Source of the DNA: Melioribacteraceae bacterium
GTDB taxonomy: Bacteria; Bacteroidota; Ignavibacteria; Ignavibacteriales; Melioribacteraceae
NCBI GenBank assembly: GCA_021740785.1
Contig: JAIOZI010000009.1
Coordinates: 1 to 64,000, forward strand
DNA: 64,000 bases
Direction: 5' to 3'
The number at the start of each line of letters is the position of its first letter. Positions within the stretch are counted from its first letter, which is position 1. Below, piece after piece: positions 54,737 through 63,358 of the stretch. Under the pieces are notes generated by a model. It searched no databases, was not told where the DNA came from, and saw nothing but the letters and a program-made list of their open reading frames with translations. Position numbers and translations under genes: made by a program.

Positions 54737-57138
54737 AAAGAATTATTAATGAAGTAGCAGTGTTGGGATCGGGAGTGATGGGCTCACGTATTGCCGCACA
54801 TTTTGCAAACATCGGCTGCAGTGTTCTGTTGCTGGATATCGTTCCGAGGGAATTGTCGGAGACCGAAAAACAAGCTGGATTGACACTGGATGATAAAAAA
54901 GTGAGGAATAGGATAGCGAATGACAACTTGAAGAATGTCCTTAAGCAAAAACCTGCTTCGCTGTACAAATCGTCTTTTTCATCCAGGATTACAATTGGTA
55001 ATTTCGATGACGATATGGAAAAATTGAAAAGCGCTGATTGGATAATTGAAGCGGTTGTTGAAAATCTTGATATTAAAAAATCTGTCTTCGATAGCGTAGA
55101 ACAATTTAGAAAAACAGGATCATTAGTAACCACAAACACATCCGGGATACCTGTTAGCCAAATGTTAAATGGTAGAAGTGAAGATTTTCAAAAGCACTTT
55201 TGCGGTGCTCATTTTTTCAACCCGCCAAGATATTTGCAGCTGCTTGAACTTATACCCACGGAAAAAACAGGCAAAGAAGTAATCGACTTTTTGATGCATT
55301 ACGGCAGACTGTTCCTCGGTAAAACAACGGTTTTGTGTAAAGATACCCCGGCGTTCATCGCCAATAGAATCGGTGTATTCAGTATGATGGCGGTTTTCAA
55401 ATTAATGGAAGAATATGAACTATCGATAAAAGAAGTTGATGTATTAACCGGACCGTTAACCGGGAAACCGAAATCCGCAACCTTTAGAACATGTGACGTT
55501 GTAGGAATTGATACACTTATTAAAGTGGCAAATAATATTCATGCCGATTGCCCTGATGATGAAGCGCGCAGCTTATTTGCAATCCCGGGTTACGTAAAAA
55601 AACTTGAAGAGAACAATTGGCTGGGTGAAAAAACCGGGCAGGGATTTTACAAAAAAGTTAAAAAGGAAGACGGCTCTAAAGAAATATTAGAACTGGATAT
55701 TGATGCGTTGGAATATAAACCATCGGTTAAACCGAAGTTTGCTTCTGTCGGGGCTGCGAAAGCAATTGACGGCTTAAGTGAACGGTTGAAAGCTTTACAT
55801 GCTGCAAAAGATAAAGCTGCAGATTTTATAAAAATGCTATCCTTCAATATCTTTCAATATGCATCCAACAGAATACCGGAAATTGCAGATGAAATTTATA
55901 AGATTGACGATGCAATGCGCGGAGGTTTCGGCTGGGAGTTAGGTCCGTTCGAAACATGGGACGTACTCGGTGTAGAAAAATCAGTAAAGTTAATGGAAGA
56001 AGCAGAACTTTCACCTGCACAATGGGTGAAGGATATGCTGGCAGCCGGTAATAAATCGTTTTATAAAACTGAAAACGGGAAAAAGCAATACTATGATATT
56101 GCTTCAGCCGGTTACAAGGAAATTCCGGGCAGGGGTGATTTTATTATACTGGACAACTACCGTTCAAACAAACCGGTATGGCAGAATGTGGGAGCGACGC
56201 TTCATGATATCGGTGACGGTGTTTTGAATCTTGAGTTCCAAACTAAAATGAATTCAATCGGCTCGGAAATATTAGAGGCTGTAAACAAATCAATTGAGAT
56301 TGCAGAAAAAGATTTTGTAGGATTGGTTATCGGCAACAACGGTCAGAATTTTTCGGCTGGCGCTAATCTTGCAATGATGCTTATGCTGGCTGTTGAGCAG
56401 GAATTTGATGAAATTGATATGGCTGTTAGAACTTTCCAGAACACAACTATGCATGTAAGGTATTCGAGCGTTCCGGTTGTTGTTGCGCCGCATAATCTTA
56501 CACTCGGCGGCGGATGTGAATTATGCCTGCATGCTGATAAAGTTCAGGCTTCGGCTGAAACTTATATCGGTCTGGTAGAAGTAGGCGTGGGAATAATACC
56601 TGCAGGCGGAGGCACAAAGGAAATGACTTTAAGAGCTTCCGACAGTTTTAAGAAAGACATGGTTGAAATGCCCGAACTTCAATGGCGGTTCATGAACATT
56701 GCAACGGCAAAGGTGGCAACGTCTGCCTATGAAGCGATGGATATGAATATTTTCAAAGAAGGTAGAGACGGGATTACAATTAATCCGAATAAAGTAATAT
56801 ATGATGCTAAACGATCCGTACTGGCATTAACGGAGAATGGTTATACAAAGCCGCTGCAGCGTGAAGATATAAAAGTACTTGGGCGTGAAGCGCTGGCAAC
56901 ATTACTGCTGGGTGCATATTCGTTTCGCACGGCAAATTATATTTCTGACCATGATAGAAAAATTGCGGAAAAACTTGCGTTCGTAATGTCGGGCGGTGAT
57001 TTAACTCAAGGCACCTTGGTTTCCGAGCAGTATTTGCTCGATCTTGAAAGAGAAGCATTTTTAAGTTTGATAAGCGAACGGAAAACAATGGAAAGAATTC
57101 AACATATATTAAATACAGGAAAGCCGCTAAGAAATTAA
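54733..57138 (+). CDS. fadN: FadN-type 3-hydroxyacyl-CoA dehydrogenase/enoyl-CoA hydratase fusion
   Basis: 801 residues carrying two beta-oxidation steps. The N-terminal half is the NAD+-dependent dehydrogenase (VAVLGSGVMGSRIAAHFANIGC, NTSGIPVSQML, HFCGAHFFNPPRYLQLLEL, CKDTPAFIANRIG). The C-terminal half (~490-801) is a crotonase-fold domain (NFSAGANLAMMLML, LGGGCELCLHADKVQASAETYIGLVEVGVGIIPAGGG). The order dehydrogenase-then-hydratase is that of Bacillus FadN (YusL), opposite to E. coli FadB. It makes a functional set with the thiolase downstream. Confidence 0.92.
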   Translation: MKRIINEVAVLGSGVMGSRIAAHFANIGCSVLLLDIVPRELSETEKQAGLTLDDKKVRNRIANDNLKNVLKQKPASLYKSSFSSRITIGNFDDDMEKLKSADWIIEAVVENLDIKKSVFDSVEQFRKTGSLVTTNTSGIPVSQMLNGRSEDFQKHFCGAHFFNPPRYLQLLELIPTEKTGKEVIDFLMHYGRLFLGKTTVLCKDTPAFIANRIGVFSMMAVFKLMEEYELSIKEVDVLTGPLTGKPKSATFRTCDVVGIDTLIKVANNIHADCPDDEARSLFAIPGYVKKLEENNWLGEKTGQGFYKKVKKEDGSKEILELDIDALEYKPSVKPKFASVGAAKAIDGLSERLKALHAAKDKAADFIKMLSFNIFQYASNRIPEIADEIYKIDDAMRGGFGWELGPFETWDVLGVEKSVKLMEEAELSPAQWVKDMLAAGNKSFYKTENGKKQYYDIASAGYKEIPGRGDFIILDNYRSNKPVWQNVGATLHDIGDGVLNLEFQTKMNSIGSEILEAVNKSIEIAEKDFVGLVIGNNGQNFSAGANLAMMLMLAVEQEFDEIDMAVRTFQNTTMHVRYSSVPVVVAPHNLTLGGGCELCLHADKVQASAETYIGLVEVGVGIIPAGGGTKEMTLRASDSFKKDMVEMPELQWRFMNIATAKVATSAYEAMDMNIFKEGRDGITINPNKVIYDAKRSVLALTENGYTKPLQREDIKVLGREALATLLLGAYSFRTANYISDHDRKIAEKLAFVMSGGDLTQGTLVSEQYLLDLEREAFLSLISERKTMERIQHILNTGKPLRN

Positions 57139-57197
57139 TAACGGTTGTTTTCAGAAAATTATAAACAAAAATTTAAAACAAAAAATAAAGAAATATC

Positions 57198-58376
57198 ATG
57201 ATGAAAGAAGCGTACATAGTAGCCGGTTACAGATCGGCTGTAGGGAAAGCGAAGAGAGGCGGATTTCGTTTTTACAGACCGGATGATCTTGCAGCGGATG
57301 TTATCAGGCATTTATTAAAACAAGTTCCTCAATTGGATCCTCACAGAGTTGATGATTTAATTGTTGGTAACGCTGTTCCCGAGGCGGAGCAGGGACTACA
57401 AATCGGAAGGATGATTGCGCTGCAGTGTCTCCCGCAGGAAGTTCCCGGATCAACTGTTAACAGGTATTGTGCATCCGGAGTTGATACAATCGCTACAGCC
57501 ATTGCACGGATCCGCTCAGGAATGGCGGAATGTATAATCGCAGGCGGCACCGAGTCAATGTCTATGGTTCCCGTAACAGGGTGGAAATTAACACCAAATT
57601 ATAAGATTGCAGCCGAGCACCCGGAATATTATTTGAGCATGGGATTAACCGCTGAAGAAATTGCAAGGGATTACAAAATATCGAGAGAAGACGCTGATGA
57701 ATTTTCATACAACTCTCATATGAAAGCTCTAAATGCAATAAAGAACGGGTATTTCAAAGATCAAATAGTACCGGTTGAAGTTGAGGAAACGTACCTTGAA
57801 AACGGCAAAAGAAAAACAAGAACTTTTACAGTCGATACCGATGAAGGTCCGCGCGCCGATACATCTTTGGAAGCGCTGGCGAAACTTAAACCTGTGTTTG
57901 CTGCTAACGGAACAGTAACGGCGGGAAATTCATCGCAGACTTCGGACGGCGCCGCATTTGTTCTTGTAATGTCTGAAGAAATGGTGAAGGAATTAAATCT
58001 CGAACCGCAGGCAAGATTGGTTTCGTTTGCATTAGCCGGAGTTGATCCGAGAGTGATGGGTATCGGTCCGGTTGAAGCAGTTCCCAAATCTCTAAAAAAA
58101 GCAGGGATGAAACTAGAAGACCTGGACTTGATTGAATTGAATGAAGCATTCGCAGCCCAATCGCTGGCTGTAATCCGGGAACTTGGAATCAATCAGGAAG
58201 TGCTGAATGTAAACGGCGGTGCAATTGCACTCGGTCATCCGCTTGGTTGTTCAGGCGCAAAATTGACTGTCCAAATAATTAACGAACTGAGAAGAAGAAA
58301 CAAGAAACACGGTATGGTAACAGCTTGTGTAGGCGGCGGACAGGGAGTAGCCGCTGTTTTTGAACTATTGAATTAA
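57198..58376 (+). CDS. fadA: Acetyl-CoA acyltransferase (thiolase)
   Basis: Cleaves 3-ketoacyl-CoA to acetyl-CoA in the last step of the cycle. 392 residues with nucleophile C91 in VNRYCASGVDTIA, catalytic H347 in GGAIALGHPLGCSG, and C377 in ACVGGGQGVAAV. The length and motif set fit degradative thiolases (FadA/FadI, or Bacillus FadA/YusK). It lies 59 bp after the FadN-type gene on the same strand. A weak ribosome binding site precedes two adjacent ATG codons. Confidence 0.93.
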   Translation: MMKEAYIVAGYRSAVGKAKRGGFRFYRPDDLAADVIRHLLKQVPQLDPHRVDDLIVGNAVPEAEQGLQIGRMIALQCLPQEVPGSTVNRYCASGVDTIATAIARIRSGMAECIIAGGTESMSMVPVTGWKLTPNYKIAAEHPEYYLSMGLTAEEIARDYKISREDADEFSYNSHMKALNAIKNGYFKDQIVPVEVEETYLENGKRKTRTFTVDTDEGPRADTSLEALAKLKPVFAANGTVTAGNSSQTSDGAAFVLVMSEEMVKELNLEPQARLVSFALAGVDPRVMGIGPVEAVPKSLKKAGMKLEDLDLIELNEAFAAQSLAVIRELGINQEVLNVNGGAIALGHPLGCSGAKLTVQIINELRRRNKKHGMVTACVGGGQGVAAVFELLN

Positions 58377-58415
58377 TCAGAGAAGAATTTAAAACTGATA
58401 AAAGGTGAAGAAATT

Positions 58416-60209
58416 ATGGCTGAAGAAACAACAAAAAAGAAAGTATTGAAAGGGGGAGAATTTCTTACAAAGGAAACTGATCCCCAATCAATTTTTATTC
58501 CTGAAGATATTAACGAGGAGCAAAAGTTAATGTCTCAGGCGGCTGATGAATTTGTTGAAAAGGAAATTACCCCCAAGCTTGACGCAATCGATCATCAAGA
58601 GGAAGGATTAACAGAAAGTCTATTAGAAAAAGCCGGCGAACTTGGACTGCTTGGAACCGCGGTTCCCGAAGAATTCGGCGGTTTGGGTGAAGATTTTAAC
58701 ACCAACACTTTTATTGCTATGGCAATGGGTGCAAGTCATTCGTTCGGGGTTTCATTCGCAGCTCACACGGGTATCGGAACTTTGCCCATTCTATATTACG
58801 GAACGGAAGATCAAAAGAAGAAATATCTTCCGAAGTTTGCATCGGGCGAGTGGAAATCTGCTTACTGTTTAACAGAGCCTACATCTGGTTCAGATGCGTT
58901 ATCCGCTAAAACTACAGCGGTATTGACTGATGATGGAAGTCATTACATCCTTAACGGACAGAAGATGTGGATAACGAACGGCGGGTTTGCAGATGTGTTA
59001 ATCACTTTTGCGCAGGTTGACGGTGATAAATTCACCTGCTTTATTATTGATACGAGTTCCGAAGGATTTACCCGCGGCAAAGAAGAGGATAAAATGGGAA
59101 TAAAAGGATCTTCAACACGAGCCCTCTTCCTTGAAAATGTAAAAGTACCCAAGGAGAATGTTTTAGGTGAAATAGGGAAAGGTCATTATGTTGCTTTTAA
59201 TATCCTTAACATCGGCAGGTTTAAATTATGTGCAATGACAACCGGCGGTGCGAAGAAGTTTATCTCGGAAGCAATTAACTATGCAAATGAACGTAAACAA
59301 TTCGGGAAGCCGATTTCAAGTTTCGGTGCAATAAAACATAAGTTAGCCGAACAGGCTGTGCGAGTTTTTGTTTCGGAATCCGCAACGTTAAGAACCAGCG
59401 GGTTGATTAACAACCAGGTTAAAGAACTTCAGGAAGATGGACTGCCATACAGCGAAGCCGTTGTAAAATCTGCGGAAGAATATGCAATAGAATCTGCTAT
59501 GTTGAAAGTATTCGGATCCGAAATGCTGGATTATGTTGTTGATGAAGCTGTTCAGATTTTCGGTGGATATGGGTATTCCGAAGAATATCCCGCTGCGCGC
59601 GCTTACCGTGATTCCAGGATCAACAGAATTTTCGAAGGGACAAATGAAATTAATCGTCTATTGACCGTTGACATGTTGGTTAAACGATCGATGAAAGGAA
59701 GATTGGATTTAATGGGTCCCGCTATGGCTATTCAAAAAGACTTGATGTCAATTCCGGATTTCGGTGAAAAACCGGGGGGACTGCTGGTTAAGGAACTGGA
59801 AGCAATTAAGAATGCTAAGAAAGCAATATTAATGATTGCCGGATCGGCTGTTCAAAAGTTCATGCAGAAATTGGCTAATGAGCAGGAAATTATTATGAAT
59901 GTTACCGATATGCTGATAGAGGTGTTTACATCTGAATCGGCAATATTAAGAACATTGAAACTTGCCGCTGTAAAAAGTGAAGCAGAACTACAGCCATACG
60001 TTAATATGACCCAGGTTTACGTCAGCGATTCAATGGAAAGAATTAATGTTTACGGCAAGCATGCAATTACTTCATTTGCAGAAGCCGATGAATTGAAAAT
60101 GTTAATGCTGGGCATGAAACGTTATACCAAGTTAGAGCCCGTTAACACTAAAGAATTAAGAAGAAATATTGCCGACAAGTTGATAGAAACCGGCAAATAT
60201 TGTTTCTGA
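58416..60209 (+). CDS. fadE: Acyl-CoA dehydrogenase, FadE/YusJ-like
   Basis: FAD-dependent first step of beta-oxidation. 597 residues, longer than short-chain enzymes: N-terminal fold from ~25, substrate loop CLTEPTSGSDALSAKTTA, LNGQKMWITNGGFADVLITFA, GIKGSSTRALFLENVKVPKENVLGE, and catalytic E407 in RIFEGTNEINRLL. A C-terminal extension of ~170 residues is shared with very-long-chain and Bacillus FadE-type enzymes. Electrons would pass to ETF, whose genes are not in the window. It follows the thiolase by 39 bp. Confidence 0.92.
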   Translation: MAEETTKKKVLKGGEFLTKETDPQSIFIPEDINEEQKLMSQAADEFVEKEITPKLDAIDHQEEGLTESLLEKAGELGLLGTAVPEEFGGLGEDFNTNTFIAMAMGASHSFGVSFAAHTGIGTLPILYYGTEDQKKKYLPKFASGEWKSAYCLTEPTSGSDALSAKTTAVLTDDGSHYILNGQKMWITNGGFADVLITFAQVDGDKFTCFIIDTSSEGFTRGKEEDKMGIKGSSTRALFLENVKVPKENVLGEIGKGHYVAFNILNIGRFKLCAMTTGGAKKFISEAINYANERKQFGKPISSFGAIKHKLAEQAVRVFVSESATLRTSGLINNQVKELQEDGLPYSEAVVKSAEEYAIESAMLKVFGSEMLDYVVDEAVQIFGGYGYSEEYPAARAYRDSRINRIFEGTNEINRLLTVDMLVKRSMKGRLDLMGPAMAIQKDLMSIPDFGEKPGGLLVKELEAIKNAKKAILMIAGSAVQKFMQKLANEQEIIMNVTDMLIEVFTSESAILRTLKLAAVKSEAELQPYVNMTQVYVSDSMERINVYGKHAITSFAEADELKMLMLGMKRYTKLEPVNTKELRRNIADKLIETGKYCF

Positions 60210-60234
60210 TTTTTATTTGGGTCAAGCCGTAATT

Positions 60235-60276
60235 CCGCCGGAATTTCTTTTAGTTTAATGAGAAACCGGCGGTTTT
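60235..60276 (+). terminator. Probable terminator after fadE
   Basis: CCGCCGG (60235-60241) and CCGGCGG (60266-60272) form a perfect 7-bp stem followed by TTTTACTTT. It would end the fadD-fadE transcript and separate the SDR gene. Confidence 0.55.
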
Positions 60277-60338
60277 ACTTTATATGAAAAGCTATATTTG
60301 CAATACAAAACGAATGTATAACAATATGTGGAAATAAT

Positions 60339-61226
60339 ATGTCGGATAATACATACGCAAAACCTATGCTTAAAGAAGGCTCGTTGGATGGTAAGGTAAT
60401 ATTAATAACCGGCGGCGGAACTGGATTGGGAAAAGCAATGGGAAGATACTTTGCAGAGCTTGGTGCTGACCTGGTTATTGCAAGCCGCAAACTTGATGTG
60501 CTGGAAAAAACCGCAGGTGAATTAGAAAATTCAACAGGTAAAAAAGTGTTGCCCGTACAATGTGATATTACAAATTTTTCCGATGTTGAAAATCTGCAGC
60601 ATGTGTCTATTGAAAAATTCGGCAAAGTTGATTCAGTAGTAAATAATGCGGCTGGAAATTTTATTAGTCCCACTGAAAGATTGTCGCACCGGGCATTCGA
60701 TATAATTGTAAACATTGTTTTGAAAGGATCTTACTACACAACGTTGGCGTTCGGCAAACATTGGATTGCTAATAAACAAAAAGCAAGCCTGCTGAATATT
60801 GTAACAACCTATTCCTGGACCGGATCTGGTTATGTTGTACCTTCCGCCGTTGCAAAAGCGGGCGTTCTATCGCTTACACGTTCGCTTGCAGTTGAATGGG
60901 CAAAGTACGGCATTAGGTCTAATGCAATTGCGCCCGGGTTATTCCCGACGAAAGGAGCATGGGAAAGATTACTTCCCGGTGAACTAAAAGATAAATTCAA
61001 GCCCGAGAAAAAAGTCCCTCTGCAAAGAAGCGGAGAACACCAGGAGCTGGCAAACCTTGCTGCTTATCTAGTTTCTGATTTTTCATCATTTATTAACGGC
61101 GAAGTTGTAACAATTGACGGCGGCGAATGGTTAAAAGGTGCAGGGCAATTCAATATGCTCGAAGCTGTACCGGCTGAAATGTGGGACTCGATTGAACAGG
61201 CAATTAGAAATGTTAAAGGAAGTTAG
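60339..61226 (+). CDS. 2,4-dienoyl-CoA reductase-like SDR
   Basis: 295 residues. Rossmann motif VILITGGGTGLGKAMG, NNAAGNFISPTERLSHRAFD, and VPSAVAKAGVLSLTRSLAVEWAKYGIRSNAIAPG. The usual catalytic Tyr of SDRs is replaced by Ser in SAVAKAG, the same arrangement as in animal mitochondrial 2,4-dienoyl-CoA reductases (SAAAKAG), which supports that assignment. It would allow degradation of unsaturated acyl chains. The start is weakly supported (GTGGAAA upstream). It follows the fadE terminator. Confidence 0.85.
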   Translation: MSDNTYAKPMLKEGSLDGKVILITGGGTGLGKAMGRYFAELGADLVIASRKLDVLEKTAGELENSTGKKVLPVQCDITNFSDVENLQHVSIEKFGKVDSVVNNAAGNFISPTERLSHRAFDIIVNIVLKGSYYTTLAFGKHWIANKQKASLLNIVTTYSWTGSGYVVPSAVAKAGVLSLTRSLAVEWAKYGIRSNAIAPGLFPTKGAWERLLPGELKDKFKPEKKVPLQRSGEHQELANLAAYLVSDFSSFINGEVVTIDGGEWLKGAGQFNMLEAVPAEMWDSIEQAIRNVKGS

Positions 61227-61298
61227 CTTGTGAACAAATGCAAATTTTTGACAATGAAAAATTTACATCCGACTTTATTTTTACAAAAGGATTAATAC

Positions 61299-61760
61299 GT
61301 GAAACCGACTAAGGATAAAAGTTTATTTAAGCATACTTATGATGTTACTGTGAAATTTGAAGAAGTAGACATGCTTCACATCGTAAATAACGCGGTTTAC
61401 TTTAATTATTTTGAGCAGGCAAGAATTAAATATGCACGTGATATGGGACTGCTTCCTAAAGGAGGAGTTGCATTGAACGGAACAGCTTTTTATATGGCTC
61501 GCAATGAAATCAATTATTTGAAAGTTGCAACCTTTGAAGATAATCTACGTGTTTATACGCGTGTATCATTTATAAAACATAGAAGCTTCGGATTTGAACA
61601 CATAATTGAAAATGTTGATAATAAAAAAATTATTGCCGAGGGTTCCGGTGTTTTAGTACATGTAAATCCCATAACAAAAGAATCCCTGCCATTACCTGAA
61701 GAATTCTATGCAAAAGTAAGTCAGTTCGAAAAAATAAAACCGGAATTGATAGAGGAATAA
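61299..61760 (+). CDS. Hotdog-fold acyl-CoA thioesterase (4HBT)
   Basis: 153 residues: HTYDVTVKFEEVDMLHIVNNAVYFNYFEQARIKYARDMGL is the N-terminal hotdog signature, where a D/E-x-hydrophobic-x-H-x-x-N arrangement in the YbgC/FadM group forms the active site. Likely releases fatty acids or intermediates from CoA. GTG is the start (61299), with AAAAGG 8 bp upstream; no ATG exists nearby in frame. It lies 72 bp after the SDR gene, and the two probably form one transcript. Confidence 0.87.
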   Translation: MKPTKDKSLFKHTYDVTVKFEEVDMLHIVNNAVYFNYFEQARIKYARDMGLLPKGGVALNGTAFYMARNEINYLKVATFEDNLRVYTRVSFIKHRSFGFEHIIENVDNKKIIAEGSGVLVHVNPITKESLPLPEEFYAKVSQFEKIKPELIEE

Positions 61761-62192
61761 GGATTAACCGGTTAACAAATCTCCACGAGTGATTTTCGTC
61801 ATTAGAAACAGAAAAATTTGAGTTGAATGTAAATACGAAAACCCGGAAATATATATGAGTCGGAAAGTTTTCTGTTTTTTTTCATTACATATCAAAATTA
61901 TTTTTTGTCACAATATAATGCCTTATTACTCTTTATTTATTAACTATTGCCAATTTTCTGCTTATTTTTTACCCACTCGATAAGGAGAAGAGCCCCTTTT
62001 TTAAGAAGAAGGGTGAAAGGCAGAGAGCATAGCGCAGAGGGCAGAGAGCAAAGGCATAGAGAGGCTGGGTTAAAATGTTTTTGAACCCCGGCTGGGGTTA
62101 AATGTGAATAGCCTTAGTCGATTCTGAAACAGATACCGAATTAAACCATTGAGACGAATTGAATGTTTACAATGTATTATAAAGGTAAATGA
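61761..62192. other. 432-bp spacer with one dispersed repeat
   Basis: Contains a TTAACCGGTTAA palindrome just after the thioesterase stop, plain AT-rich DNA, and copy 2 of the 112-bp repeat. The last ~60 bp hold the pdxH promoter region. Confidence 0.65.
62000..62114. repeat. 112-bp dispersed repeat, copy 2
   Basis: Matches 5298-5412, including GAAAGGCAGAGAGCATAG, GGCTGGGTTAAAATG and GAATAGCCT at the end. A ~10-bp shift in the purine-rich section is balanced elsewhere, so total lengths are equal. Confidence 0.85.
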
Positions 62193-62819
62193 ATGAGTGA
62201 TATTAGAGATTTAAGAAGCGAATATATGGGAGAACCGCTTAATAAATCGGAGGTTGATCCCAATCCGGTTAATCAATTTAAGCGTTGGTTTGAGGAAGCA
62301 ATTAGATCAAGTATAATTGAACCAACCGCTATGACATTAGCGACCGTAAGTGAAACCGGTCAGCCATCAGCTAGAATTGTATTGCTGAAAGGATTTAATG
62401 AAAAGGGTTTCACTTTTTTTACAAATTATGAAAGCAGAAAAGGAAAAGAACTGGCAGCAAATAAAAAGGCATCGCTTTTGTTTTTCTGGTCCGAATTACA
62501 CAGGCAAATAAGAATTGAAGGTGAAGTTGAGAAACTGCCGGTTGATGAATCGGAGCAGTATTTTAACAGCAGGCCTGAAGCCAGCAGAATAAGTGCGATT
62601 GTTTCAGAACAGTCGAAAGTAATTCCCGGACGTAAATATTTAGAGAGATTAGTGCTCGAATTTGACAGGACAAAAATTGAACGTCCGCCAAATTGGGGCG
62701 GGTATCTGCTTAAACCCGTACAAATTGAATTTTGGCAGGGACGGGAGAATCGTCTTCACGATAGAATTTTGTATAAATCCGTAAATAATAAATGGGAAAT
62801 AAATCGTTTGGCACCGTAA
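62193..62819 (+). CDS. pdxH: Pyridoxamine 5'-phosphate oxidase
   Basis: Forms pyridoxal 5'-phosphate from PNP or PMP with FMN and oxygen. 208 residues with the family blocks AMTLATVSETGQPSARIVLLKGFNEKGFTFFTNYESRKGKEL, RQIRIEGEVEKLPVDESEQYFNSRP, PPNWGGYLLKPVQIEFWQGRENRLHDRILY and the C-terminal NRLAP. AAAGG lies 8 bp before ATG. Monocistronic and unrelated to its neighbours. It implies access to oxygen. Confidence 0.95.
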   Translation: MSDIRDLRSEYMGEPLNKSEVDPNPVNQFKRWFEEAIRSSIIEPTAMTLATVSETGQPSARIVLLKGFNEKGFTFFTNYESRKGKELAANKKASLLFFWSELHRQIRIEGEVEKLPVDESEQYFNSRPEASRISAIVSEQSKVIPGRKYLERLVLEFDRTKIERPPNWGGYLLKPVQIEFWQGRENRLHDRILYKSVNNKWEINRLAP

Positions 62820-62876
62820 TGAATTTCGCGGATGTTTTAATTTACTCAAGTTGACCGCCTCTATGCCTTGGGCTAA

Positions 62877-63211
62877 AGAGGCTGTGTGAAAACTCAATGT
62901 CAAGTGAAAAACCGTGCGCCAAAGGCGGTATAAATTAAAACGGTTATGAATTTGTTGCGTTTTTGTTTTGTTTCACACGGTTGAAAGAGTCTGTTGCATA
63001 AGTGTGAATAGCCCGTGGCTTCAGCCACGGGATGACAAAGTCTGAAAAATCACGGGACTTTAGTCCCATTAAATGCGGGAAATGGGGCTAAAGCCCAATG
63101 AAATGTTGGTGATCTTAGTCCCCGACTTAAAAGTCGGGGCAATTTATCAGTTCTACAACAAACTCTGAAAACCGTGGGTTAATATTAATTTTTAATTTTC
63201 ACACAGACTCT
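62877..63211. repeat. MITE-like element, 335 bp
   Basis: Left end AGAGGCTGTGTGAAAA (62877-62892) and right end TTTTCACACAGACTCT (63196-63211) are inverted with 15 of 16 matches, and belong to the family at 51021-51217. The interior is different: a block of palindromes at 63012-63139. Confidence 0.7.
63012..63139. repeat. REP-like hairpin cluster inside the MITE-like element
   Basis: CCCGTGGCTTCAGCCACGGG (63012-63031), GGGACTTTAGTCCC (63054-63067), GGGCTAAAGCCC (63085-63096) and CCCCGACTTAAAAGTCGGGG (63120-63139), each a perfect palindrome. GGGCTTTAGCCC-like sequence also occurs at 16555-16566. Confidence 0.75.
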
Positions 63212-63219
63212 AAAGATCG

Positions 63220-63279
63220 GGGTAATTGCCACGCCCCTGCCGGTAGGTAAGTTTTAGGGCGTGGATAATTAAATTACCC
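63220..63279. repeat. Two-tier hairpin
   Basis: Outer arms GGGTAATT (63220-63227) and AATTACCC (63272-63279), inner arms CCACGCCC (63229-63236) and GGGCGTGG (63257-63264). It lies ~80 bp from the stop of the phosphatase gene (-) and could end its transcript. Confidence 0.6.
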
Positions 63280-63358
63280 AATATTTTGAGGGGTTTAACA
63301 CCGCCTTCATAAGCAGTCAACTTGAGTTAATTTAACTAATGATTGCACGAACGAAAAC

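Larger units (their letters stand above)
62820..63358. other. 539-bp repeat-filled spacer, no gene
   Basis: Holds a MITE-like element with four REP-like hairpins (62877-63211), an outer inverted pair ACTCAAGTTGAC/GTCAACTTGAGT (62844-62855, 63316-63327), and a large compound hairpin (63220-63279). No open frame of note. Confidence 0.7.
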
